From Capitulum mitella (Eukaryota; Arthropoda; Thecostraca; Pollicipedomorpha; Pollicipedidae): a stretch of 64,000 nucleotides of DNA. Under the pieces are notes generated by a model. That model was not told the origin of the DNA. It worked only from the letters and a program-made list of their open reading frames with translations, and did no database searches. This document shows positions 25,401 through 37,500 of the stretch, one piece after another; positions within the stretch are counted from its first letter, which is position 1, and each line of letters begins with the position of its first letter. A program made the position numbers and the translations under genes. Where the stretch lies: assembly GCA_030062745.1 (NCBI GenBank), contig CP099854.1, positions 10,628,014 to 10,692,013 of the forward strand, read 5' to 3'.

Positions 25401-28400
25401 GCAGCGGAGACAGCGGGCTGAGCGACGCCTCCAGCGGCAGCAGTCCATCCGGCGTCGCCTCCAGCCGCGTCATGTTCCGCAGCAGGTCCAGCACGTCCAG
25501 GGTGTGGGCCGGCGCCCGCAGGCGGCGCTCCCAGTCGGCGGTCGCGCCGCGCCACCCGTGCCGCCGCCGCCGTCTCCGTCTGCCGCGCGGCTCCGGCTCC
25601 GGCGGCGGCAGGCAGCGGCGGCCGGACCCGACCGCTTCCTCGGCCGGCGGCCGGCGCGGCGAGACGAATGGCGGCGCGGCGGCGGCGAACCCGGCGCTCG
25701 GCTGCGCGCCCTCCGAGCCGGAGCCGGAGTCCGAGAGCACGCAGCCCAGCTCCGAGAGAGTCATCAGGCGCGACTCCGGCCGTTCCGAGTCAGCGTCCGG
25801 CTCACACGGAGAGTCAAACATCGAGACAGGAACAGCAGGCTTCTCTGGCGAGTCAAACATCGAGACAGGAGCAGCAGGCTTCTTTGGCGAATCAAACATC
25901 GAGACAGAAGCAGCAGGCTTCTCTGGCGTGTCAAACATCAAGGCCCGAGCCGCAGGCTTTTCCGGTGAGTCTAAAACACACTGAGGGCTTCCCAAACACT
26001 TCGCCGGCGAGAAGTCTGAGCCCTGGTCTACGGAGGCCAACAGTGGCATCGATTCCGTGCAGGCCGTCCGCTCCTCGTCGCTGTCGTCACTTCTCTGGCC
26101 GCCATAACCCTCCTTTGTCGTCGCCTTCTCCGTTGAAGGCTCCCCTGTAGAGTCCCCCACTGACGGGGCGCTGTCTGCAACGGCCTTTTGTGTCAGAGCC
26201 CCTTCTGTCGGAACTTGCTCTGTCGAGGCCTCCCCTGTCGAAGCGTTCCCTGTCGGATCAGCCTTTGCACGGGCCTCTTTGGTCTCCTGCGGCACAGCCT
26301 CGACTCTCGCGGCCTCTTCCACCTGTCCCGTGTCTGCTGTGATCTCTGCTGTGCGCCTTTCTGCTGCGTTTGCCTCGGTCGTGATCGCTTCTGTCGGTTC
26401 TTGCCTCTGCTGCCGACCCTGACGTTCCACAGTCCCGGGACTGAACGACACTGGACAGGGCCGGCCTGTCCGACGACCCCTTGTCGCCACCGCCCAGCTG
26501 AGCCCCCCTCCTAGCGGCCGATCTTGTGGCACGACTTATCCGACGTGGTCGCGCGGCCGACTGGGCAGCAATGCCATCTACCAAGGGCTCTGGCAAGCCT
26601 GAGTCCGCGACAGCGCCGCCCGAACCTTCGGCGGTCGTCGTTGACGCCTTCTGTCGGGAAGCGCCGGCGCGTTCTGCAGCCACTGACAACGGGTCCAGCG
26701 GCGGCGTCGTCAAATCACAGCCATCGTCACTGAGCACTGGCATCGGCAGACTCACATCCTCGCCGGCGCCATCTCCGGCGTCTGCCGCGTTCAGAACTTC
26801 GCTGCCATCACCTGCACCAATCGTCCGCGGCATCGGCACATCACCGTTCGCATCGCCCTCGTCCCCACCGTCGCCCAACACCGGCATCGGCAGGTCCGAA
26901 TCCAGACCATCGCCTCCGCCGTCCGCAGCGCCACCTACACCACGCGACGGTAAGCTCGAGTCCGTCCGGTCGCCGTCGGAGGGCAGCACCGTAACGTCCA
27001 GGGCGTGGCCCGCCTCGACGTCCAGCGTGACCAGGACGGGCATGCCCTGGAGCAGTTCGAGCGGCGGCTCCGGCGGGGCCGTCTGCGGCCGCCCGGCGTC
27101 CGGCGGCAGCGGCACGGCCGGCACCGCCGCCACACGGGGCAGCGGCCGGCCGACGGTCAGGACCGGCTCCGGCCGCCGGGCCGGCGCCGCCTCCGCGGCC
27201 GGCAGCGACGGCGGCGGCGGCGGCGCCGGCAGCAGCCGGCAGCAGCGGCTCCAGCTGCGGGCTGTGGCAGCGGCTGGGGCCGGCGGCCACCGGCGGGGGC
27301 GGCCGGGAACTGGCGACCTGAGACGGGCAGCCGCCTCCGGCCGGGTCCTCGTCCTGATCACGGACCGCGGCGCCAGCCCGGGCCCGCTCGCTCGAGACGC
27401 CAAGCAGCGAGGCTCGCAGCCGACTCGACGCCCGGCTGGGCGACGGCGAGCGACTCGGCCGGCCTCGCCGCGAGTCGGCCGGTGACTCGGGCCGACTCAC
27501 CACCTCGGGAGGCGACTCGAGCCGGCCGCCGGCCGCGCCCGGCTCGAGGCGCTGGCGAGCTGTCTCGAGTCGGTTCCGAGTCGCTGTCCGCCGGCTGACG
27601 CGGCGAAAGGTCTTCGTCGCCTGAGTCGCTGCCTGAGGCAGAGGAAACGGCGCCGTCGCCGGAGCCCTCCTCATCAGAGGTTCCCCTGAGCTGCAGGTCA
27701 CTGGCGGGATCGTCTTGCGAGTTTCCGACACTCGGGGAGCGACCGTTGCCTTTCTGTCGCTTCGCCGAGCGTCGCATCGCGCGCAGCTGACGTCGGCACT
27801 TTTCGTAGGACTTCAACTGAGCGTCGCGCAGGGCGCCTGAAAAAGCGTCAACACCACATCAGTCGATCTTTCTGCGAACGGTTCCAGACGACGGCCGCCC
27901 AAATGCTCCAAATCCGTTCGAAACCCTTCCGCTTAAAAACGTCACAAAACTTTCGGCCAGGAAAAAGGGCCATCCAATCGAGGCCACACCGTCCCACTTC
28001 TATTCAGACCCGGCCGGCAGACGGTCCGCCAGACACCGAGCCAGACGTCACAACACGGGCCGATTTCGTGCCATAAAACATGCACAGCGCCGGTGAATCA
28101 TGCAAACTGGCGGCCGCCGGCCGGCCGGCCATGCAATATTAACCGGCGGGCGGCGCCGCGACCTGCAGTTTGACAGCGCGAGCCGAGCGTAAGCGTCCAC
28201 CTCCCTCTCACTGCGCCGGCTGGTCATGACACTGACACGACGACATCAGCGACTGACACCGTCCAGCCGCCGGCCGGTGAGGCCACTGACACGGCGGCAC
28301 CAGCGGTTGACACCGTTCAGGTGGCGGCCGGTGAGGCCACTGACACAGCGGAACCAGCGACTGACACCGTCCGGCCACCAGCTGGCCATGCCACTGACAC

Positions 28401-28466
28401 CGTCCAGCCGGGTGACTCGACATCACAACACACGCGACAAGCAGCCATTACTGAGGCAAATGAACA

Positions 28467-28516
<50 letters not shown>

Positions 28517-31500
28517 CAAAATAATATGTACGACAGGCACAATGACGCTATTGAAACAACCGAACACTAGACGCGACGGCTGTTCACGAAACACACGGAC
28601 AGAATACTACCTCACCGAAATACAAAACCAATCACAAGTGTGTATAGCCAACCAAACCACACAGCGGACGATACCACGATGTGACAAACAAAACAATGTG
28701 ATATGACGTCACCAACGACGTGTCCAACCACTGGGGCAACTTATCCAGGGGCGTGGACCAAACCAACAGAAAAATCGTCGATGAACTCTGAAACGCCTCA
28801 AAAGCCGACAATGACCAAACGACCGAAACTTACACATTCCGGGCCGATCAGGAGACACGATACTGACCAAACAACCGGGACTGACATATTCCTGGACGTT
28901 CACGAGACACGATTCTGACCAAACGCCCGGAACTGACACGTCCCGAGACATTCACCAGACACAATATTGACCAGATGTCTGCGACAGCTGACCCCGGCCA
29001 CAAGACTGCGGTGAATCATACCGGCCGACGCCTGACCAATCAAAGTATTAACTCACAGGGCCGTGGTCCTTGGCATGTCCAAGATATGCTGAACAGTCGA
29101 CGTGGAAATTTTAAACCCGCCCGGGAACAGAATTTCAACCACCCCGTAGAACACGACAAACAAAGCAAAGAACAGCTGCTCATGCTTTATGTCGATTTCC
29201 ATACAAAATGTCCCGAAGTTTCTTTTACAGCCACATTAACCACATCCGAACCAAGCCTTCGATGTGACCAAACACATAATGACGGGTTAATATCATAATA
29301 AGACTTCCATGTCACTTTCAAGTCACCTTCAAAGAGAACTTAAATGAGACAGTCCACCGCTCTGAGAAGACTAAACATAGCGTGACATGGACAATGAGGT
29401 GTCACAAGCTACAAACGACAAACATTCTTGCCATACACCAACAACAATAATAAATGAGCTGCGATAACTCAACACGCGAACACGCGTTAACTTAAAACAC
29501 CGAACGTGCATGAAGTATTCCTTTTCACAGTATTCTATGATAACTCCTAATTTTCACACATCACGGGTACACTTTTGTCACACGAGGGTTCATTCTAACG
29601 ACAACAATGCAGCAGACATTTCATGCGGTTTCCGGTCCATGGAAAAACGTCGAACTACACTGAAATTCACTATAGCTTTACGCCGGGCCCAACATCACAT
29701 ACTACTCATACCCGTGTCCACTGGGAGCCCCCCCCCCCCTCTCTCGTCCCCTCCGACCCATACCAGTCTTTCTCGCCAGCCTGCCGAACATCACAGCCTT
29801 CTCCAGTAGCTGGACCTTCTCGGCGGTGAACGTTTTGCGCTGAGCCGTTTCCGTCGCCTCGCGTCTCCTCGCTGAAACAGGACGGAGACGGTGAGGACGG
29901 CGTTCGCCGAGCGTCCGTCCATCACCGGCACAGCGACGTGACCGACTTTAAGGGCGTCGATAACGACGCCGTCCTCTTAAAACCACCACGCTGAACGAGA
30001 AACCACAGGAGCCCAACTGGGAACCGAGAACGCTTTATCGCCGCCGATCCTCGCCAACCGGCCAGCTTCTGGATCCAGCTGACCCTGCTACACTGCAGCA
30101 TTGCACAACGGCAATCGGTTCGGCGGACCGAGACAAACACAGGCCGTACAAACTCCGGCACACATCATCACCCAGCACCCGTCACAGTCGCCGCGGGCGC
30201 TGTACGTCCGATGATGTCATCGTCGTGCGGCTAACAGGGCGCGTTCCAGTGCCGGCCGGCGTCTGGTCCCCAAAGGCCCGGCGCCGGCCGGCGCCTACAT
30301 CCACCCCCCGCAGGCGGGGCGCGCCCGAGGCCCTTAATGGGTCGAGGAGTGCCGGCGGTAATGGCGCTGTCGGCGGCCCCATTACTGTCGGCGGGGCGCT
30401 CCGCCTGGCGGTACAGCCGTAACTGTCACCGCCCGGGGCCGACCTTCCGGGCAGTGGAGTCGGCCGCGGCCGGCAGTCCACCGGGCGGGCTCTGCAGGGG
30501 CTCCGGCCCGGGCTCCGTCACTGGCCGGGCTCAGGGCTCACGGAGAGACAGACCAGAACACATCGGGCAATCCAGGAGCCCCGTAAGCGGTGAGACTCTC
30601 GGGGCAGGTCAACATGTGCCGTGTCAGGAGGCCATCCCAAAGCCGTCAGCGGTGGTCGACGCGGCGCCTCCCGGGGAGGCCGTCACGGGCCGTCACAGGG
30701 CGTCACGGGGCGTGACGGCCGCCGTCTCCGGAGGTCTCCACACCGTCCGGCGGCTCTCTGAGGCCAGAGGAGCGGCCCTGGACCGCGGCCGGCAGCAGTA
30801 CGGCGGACAGCGCCGGCTAACGCCCCCGGGCTGGCTATTCCACCTACCGATCACCCCACCAGCCGGCCGGCGCCGCCGAAGAGCGCAGCGGCCGTCCACA
30901 GAGCAGCGCACGCTGGTGACTAGACGAACGCACCACGTCACTCAAAACCTATCTCAGCACAAACTACACTGGTCCATACAACTGCTGTCTGTGGAGCGAT
31001 GGGAGGGGGAACGACGCACCTCTCGATATCGACGAGCAGTAAAAAAATCACAAGCCGCTAGTTCCACACTGCCTGGCGCTATCAGAATCACCGACGATCC
31101 AATATTGATGCCACTGCTGTCAGCAGCGCAATCCGTGCAATCGTCGGCCGCCGCTGGCAATCGTTACCGATGACGGTGGGCCGCCGGATGGCAATGGGTA
31201 CGCAGTGGACCAGCGACACAGGCCACTGGCCGGCGCCTGACGCCACTCAACACGTCCACAGCACCGCCCTAATCAGAACAACGCCTACAGAGCCGGCCGC
31301 CGCCAGCAAGGACAGCCAACGTGGCACGCACAGTGACTCAGGCGGCACAGTAGATGGGGGGGACTGGAGGCCGGGAAGGATCGATTAATTTCCTCGGCAT
31401 GACGCTCGTCAAATGATGGCCGGTACTGCATTCCATGGTTAGCAAACAGAAGCGAAGTATTCTGTTGGACGTGCAGCGTTTAAGCAAATGAAGCGACTGA

Positions 31501-34500
31501 GAAACCGCGTCTTTCATCAAGATACGAATGTACGTTCTCGAGTGCCTTCATGTTCCAGTCCGCAGCCAACTTCCAACATCACGTCTTCACACTTCCCAGA
31601 CTAATAATGCCCTGGTCACGTTGGTGGTCCAATTCAATATTAACCTCGACACACATATCTCGCACCTCCCAATCACAAGGGCCGGGTCGATGGTGTCTAG
31701 GTTATTTAGCGGCACACTCAGCCGACGCATCCATAACTCATAGCAAACAATAACACCGGACACAGCACTAAGGACAATGTGCTCGGTATTATGACTGTTG
31801 GCATCATTTATTAATACCGCCTAATCATTTTTATCATGATGAATGTTCGTGGTTCGAATGCCTGGCCACGGCCGGAACGTGGTGAACATAGCTCAAAACA
31901 CCACCGCGCCGTCTATGTGTTCTTGCTCAACGTCACGAACTGCGCCCGTGACGCCGTCTCGAAACAGCGTCCTGACCAACAGCTCCCCGCGGCTCTGACG
32001 CCGACAGACTCGTTAGTCTTGGCCTGGCGCTGAAGACAATAGCACGGCCAAAGCCCGGACCAGCACCAAGGTACGAGACATCGTTACAGGCGTCGGCCGC
32101 CGGCCGCCGGGCCCCCTGGGCCGGCCGGTGCCAGGCACAGGCCGGCCCCACACAGGGGGCCACAGAGCAGCGCGCGGAGGCCACAGAAGCGCCGGCCGGC
32201 GCCTGTCCGGTCCGGAACAGCAGCGCGCCGGGCCGGACGCCGCCCTTTGAACCTGCCCGCCACGCAAAGGTCGGAGGTCACGTCAGGGTCGCGGGCGGCG
32301 GCGACAGACCGCCGCGGGGCGTGACCCCGCGAGCCGAGGGTTGACAGACGGCCTCCAGCAGAGGGCGGCGTCACGCAGCAACGGCGTCACGCCCATCTGC
32401 AGCGGACTACCGTCACAGCGGTCCACAGCCAATAGAAGTTTGACGCCCAGCCTCTGAAAATTTCCCGGCTCCGACAGCCAACCGCTGGGAATTTGGCCGT
32501 TCCACGAACAACGATCGACCGGAACCGCGCCAACAGCAGACGCTCGGGATCAACTATCAATGTAGGTCAATAGGACAGATTAAGCCAGCGTAATGTCAAG
32601 GATACGCCCATTGTCTCTTAATGTTAGCTTTAAGACAAAGTTAACGAGGTCAAACGTGGAGCATGACGACCTCAACAGGTCATCGGCCAAACTTCGGGAC
32701 CAAGCGTAAAACTACGGACCCAATATCCCCTGTTCCGAGAAGCAGCAGCCTGACCTTGCTCTCTCTACAGGTCAGAATGCTAGGCCGACTCGCTGCTTGC
32801 CACAAAGGCGACACGAGCGCACGCCTCGCTCTTACACCCGAACTGAACGCGATAATCACCGCCGGTCACGGGCCATGGCGATGCGTCCAAACGGTCACCG
32901 TAATCCCCCAGAGATTAGCGCGTGTTGGCATCACATGACATGATAATGACAGGTGGTAGCAGACGGGAGCGTGCCGTCAGATTTTTGGACGGTACGTGAT
33001 AGATGCTGCCTTTTGGTGACGTCACCGACAGTCCAACTACCTGGTGTGACGTGCAACATTGAACCTGGCGGTGCCAAGTTACCTGGCCACACTGGAACCT
33101 GGGCCTTGACGTCAGCGGTTCAGGTCAGGGCGGCCAGACGGGTCACCAGGTCAGAGATCAGTCCAGAGCGGCCAGACGGGTCACCAGGTCAGAGATCAGG
33201 TCAGAACGGCCGGACGGGTCACCAGGTCAGAGGTCAGGTCAGAGCGGTCGGACGGGTCACCAGGTCAAAGGCCAGGTCAGAGCGGTCGGACAGGTCACTA
33301 GGTCAGAGATCAGGTCAGAACGGTCGGACGGGTCACCAGGCCAGAGGTCGGGTCAGAGCGGTCGAGCGGGTCACCAGGTCAGAGGTCAGTCCAGAGCGGT
33401 CGGACGGGTCACCAGGTCAGAGCGACCGGAAGAGTCACCAGGTCAGAGATCAGGTCAGAGAGGTCAGACAGGTCACCAGGCCGGACGGGGCGCGGCGGCG
33501 GCCGCCTCAAATCGACCGGGCTGCGCCGGCGGCGGCGGCGGCGGCGGCGATCGATGCTGGAGCGGGCCTGGTCGACTGCAGTCGGTCCGCTCCGTCCGCC
33601 GCCGCCGGCGCCCACAGCCGCCCCGGCCAGCACCGTCTCACGTCGCACGCGCCGTGGATGGCGGCTCGCTCACGGCTGCGGCGGGAGACTCGCGGGCCGG
33701 CCGTGAGAACGGTCCCGAGCCTGTCTCGTCCGACACCGAGTGGCTTCGAGTGACAGCGCGTGACAGCGCGTCGTTTCTGGAGCGTCGTGCAACGCCGCGT
33801 GACCTTGTGTGACCTCGGCCAGGGAGGGCGCGTCCTGCGAGATATCCAGGAGGGGCAGACGGCGCGCCCGACCGTCGCCAGGATCTCCCCGCTGACGCCT
33901 GACCGCCAGCGTTCCTGACCTCCCTGCCCTCTGACCAGACCGGGCCCCGCCGCCCGGCAGCAGTCTTCCAGTGGACGGCAGGCCGGTGCAGTGATGCGGC
34001 TCTCCCGACGGCAGCCGCCGCTGCTGCTGCTGCTGCTGGCCGTCCTGCTGGCGGCGTCAGCTGCCGCTCGCGAGGACGCCGCCGAGGGCAGCGGCGGCGG
34101 CGTCCTTAGCTGGGAGGACGACGAGGACGGCGAGGACGGCGGCCGGGTGTCGGACATGGCCCGGTTCCGCGACGACCTCATCTGGGACGCCGAGAACGAA
34201 CTGGAGCGGGCTCGGGCCGCGCTGCTGCCGCCCGACCGGCCGACGCCGCCCCACGAGAACCTGAAGGCCGCAGCCGGCGCCGAGCCGACGGCCGGACCAG
34301 CGGCCGCACCGACGGCAGCACCGGCGGCCGGGCCGGCCGCAGCGCCGCCGGACCGACGCCAGGCGGGCAGCGGAAGTCAGAGGCCTGGCGGCCAGAGACG
34401 ACCTGTATTTCCAGGAGGCTGACACTGGCGGCGCGGCCATTACGGAGGGCACCCCGCCCTCCCCGCCGGCGGAGGCGCTGCAGAAGCTGTCCAGTACCGC

Positions 34501-37500
34501 CGGGGCCACGACCTCGCCCCGGGAGCCACCGTCCACGGCAGCGGCCACGGCGGGGCCAGCAAGCACCGTTCCCAGTCCCGCTGGTAGGACGGACCAGGTC
34601 AGGGACGCCACCTCTGACCAGGAGACGGACAAGGCGGCCACGTCAGGGGACAGAGTCCGCGGGATCGGGGCAGGGGACGACCAGGCGGCGGCGCCGGGGG
34701 GAAAGCACGGACGAGAGCAGGGAGGAGAAGTAACACCGCCTGCCGGCAGAGAAGCGACAGCCGGCGCTGAGCACGCGCGACTCCCGCCGACCTTTACTGG
34801 CGACAGCAGCGCTCAGCAGCCGCCCCCGCCCGCTGCGTCAGCGGTCACCGTCAGCCGCCGCCAACCGCTCGGAGGCCACACCGACGGAGGAGACGGCGAG
34901 CTTTTCAGCCGCAAACGAGTCTGCAGAAGTCAAGCCCGACCGCGCCAGCCCAACGGCTGACGAGGCCGCCAGCGTCAACGGCACGGAAACGGCGCCGGTC
35001 CTGGCGGCGGCCAACGTCACCGAGATGATGTCCGTCTTGGCGTCAGTGTCCGTCGACGCCGCGAACGTCTCTGATGCCACGTCAACGGAGGCGGAGGAGG
35101 ACAGCGTCAGAGGCCAAACTGACGTCAATGCGACTCAGCCCGGTCTTACGGAGTTCGCCGCCATAAACGGAAGCAATGGAAACGACACGACCTCATCTAA
35201 TGATCCACATCCTGAGGGAACTTCGCTTACGGGTAACATGTCACAGAAACACTTACTCCCCGGCCAAGACCCGGAGACGACCACTTCATGGAACAATGCG
35301 TCGAAGACGTCCTTATCCGTCGACCGCGACCGCGGAAAGATCCTTTTAAATGAAACCACATCGCAGACATCCGATGTGCACCCGGCGAGGAACCCTCTTA
35401 ACGACAGCACGTCTGAGACGAACAGCACGACGGCCGACAGCGTCCTGACAGCTCCCACCAAGTCCAGCATCCCCCCAAGCGCCCCAGCCACCGCAGCACG
35501 CCAACACCTCTACCTCAACCTCCGCCCTCCTCACGCCCCAGCTCCACCCCGGCGACCACCGCCGCCGGGCCGGCGGCCCCAGCCACCGAGCCGGTCCAGG
35601 CCGAGCCGCGGCCGGCGGCCGTGCTGGCGGTCCGGCCGGCGTGCCTGCGCCGGTGCCGGGCCGCGCTGGCCGGCCTCCGGCTGACCGTGCGGCCGCCGCG
35701 GCAGCTGGTGGCCGCCGGCGCCGCCGTCCGGCTGCAGTGCCGGCTCCGCTCGCGGCCCGGCCTGCTGGTCGACCTCGGCTGGACGTTCGCCGGCGCTGGG
35801 GGGCGGCGCCGGCCGTGTGCGCTCAGTCCCGGACGGCCGGGGACCGGCGCCGAGCGCTGCCGCGGCTTCGGCGACACGGCGCAGATCTACTACGTCAACC
35901 AGACCGTCACAGAGTCACGGTGAGTCTCGCTCACCGTCGGCCGCCACCGAGTCGCGGCGAGTCGGCCGGACTGTCACGGAGTCAGGGTGAGTCAACAGAA
36001 GTCAGTCAGTCTCAGATAGAGTAGCCCAGTGTTCAGAAGGACTTCACACTTAAGTCAGGAGACAGCCGTTCGAGGCTCCACAATTAAGTCACAAGACAGT
36101 CGTTCGACGTAATAGCGACTAATCGCCTCCATACCAGACATGTGCCGGGATCTCGATGGAATGCAGGTTATCGTTTTGCGTCGGATTCTAAAGCCGACCA
36201 GGGTAAGTGTTGCGTCACCTGGGGCACCGCTTTGCTCCGGAGAGACACGACCTTTCCGAGATGACGCAATGACCCGCCCAGGTCGACGAGAGGTTGCATA
36301 CAACACGGGATAGCCTGTATTCCATTGTGACCCAGGCATACGTCTGTTCTATACGAAGCGACCAGTACGTCAATACAGCTCCCGCTTCGAAAATGCCTGC
36401 GTAAGGATCCCAGGACTGCGAGCTGGCAAAATCCATCACAGCAATTTCATCAGTTCCGGCCAGCGCCGAACGGACAGCATATCATGCGACAGCTCCGCTT
36501 AAAATAGCCCCGCCCTGGCCTGCTGAATGTCCATCGGCGACAGGTGGCCTGCACTTAATCACAGCACTGCAGACAGCTCTTTTCTACGAACGCCCCACTG
36601 ACTAGGCTGTTAAAGCCGACGTCACTAACCCCTCAGTGTCGCTCTTCGTCACCCGAACAGAGCAGTGTCGCGCGCAGCGCTGACGGTCCACAACTCCGGG
36701 CCGGGGTTCCAGTTTTGCCAGGTAACTTGGCACCGCTGGGTTCACTGTTTCGCACCACGGAGCTGAGATGCTGTCGAAATCCAGCATCGTCACTTGCCGT
36801 TCGAAAAACTGACGGCACGATTTCGTTTCCTGCCACTAATCATATCACATCGTATAATACCACACCATCCACACATCAGCCCCATTCATTCAATCGTTCA
36901 ATCGCCCGCAGGCCTGAATAATTAACCCCGATGCCGATGATTCTGAGTCGGCCGAAACTGACCGTGTCCTCGGCCGACTGCCGCAGGCTGGAGATTCCGC
37001 GGACGACGGCCGAGCTGAGCGGCCGGTACACCTGCACGGCGCGGGCCCGCTGCTGCCCGGGGGCCGACGCCGGCGGCGGCCGCGGAGGCGGCGTCGCGGT
37101 CGTCCGGCAGCTCTCCACCACGATCCAGGTGTACGGCCGGCGGCCGGGCGGCGGCCGCTGGACGCTGGCGGCCGCCGCCGCCGGCTGTCTGCTGGCCGGC
37201 CTGCTGGCCGCCGTCGCCGTCCGCCGCTGCCGCCGGCCGAAGGGCGGGCGGGGCGCGGCCGGCGCGGCGGCGGCGGCGGCGGCGCGGCCGGCCGCCGGCT
37301 GCCGGTACCAGCCGGTGACCGTGCTGCGGCTCCAGCAGACGGCTATCGGCCGACCCGACGTCGAGCGTCCGCCCGACGAACACGAGGAGGAAGAAGAGGA
37401 GCAGGAGCAGGAGCAGGAGCAGGAGGAACAGCGTCGGCTGACGGCGCCCATCGACGGCGCACCGTTCGCCGGCCTGCCGGAGACGACGATCGCGCGCACG

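Noticed and set aside
30337..31173. 278-codon plus-strand ORF
   Set aside because: GC-rich composition explains the openness; no recognisable domain, and the opposite strand is equally open.
31845..31870. tRNA B-box-like GGTTCGAATGCC
   Set aside because: No matching A box, acceptor stem or cloverleaf around it.
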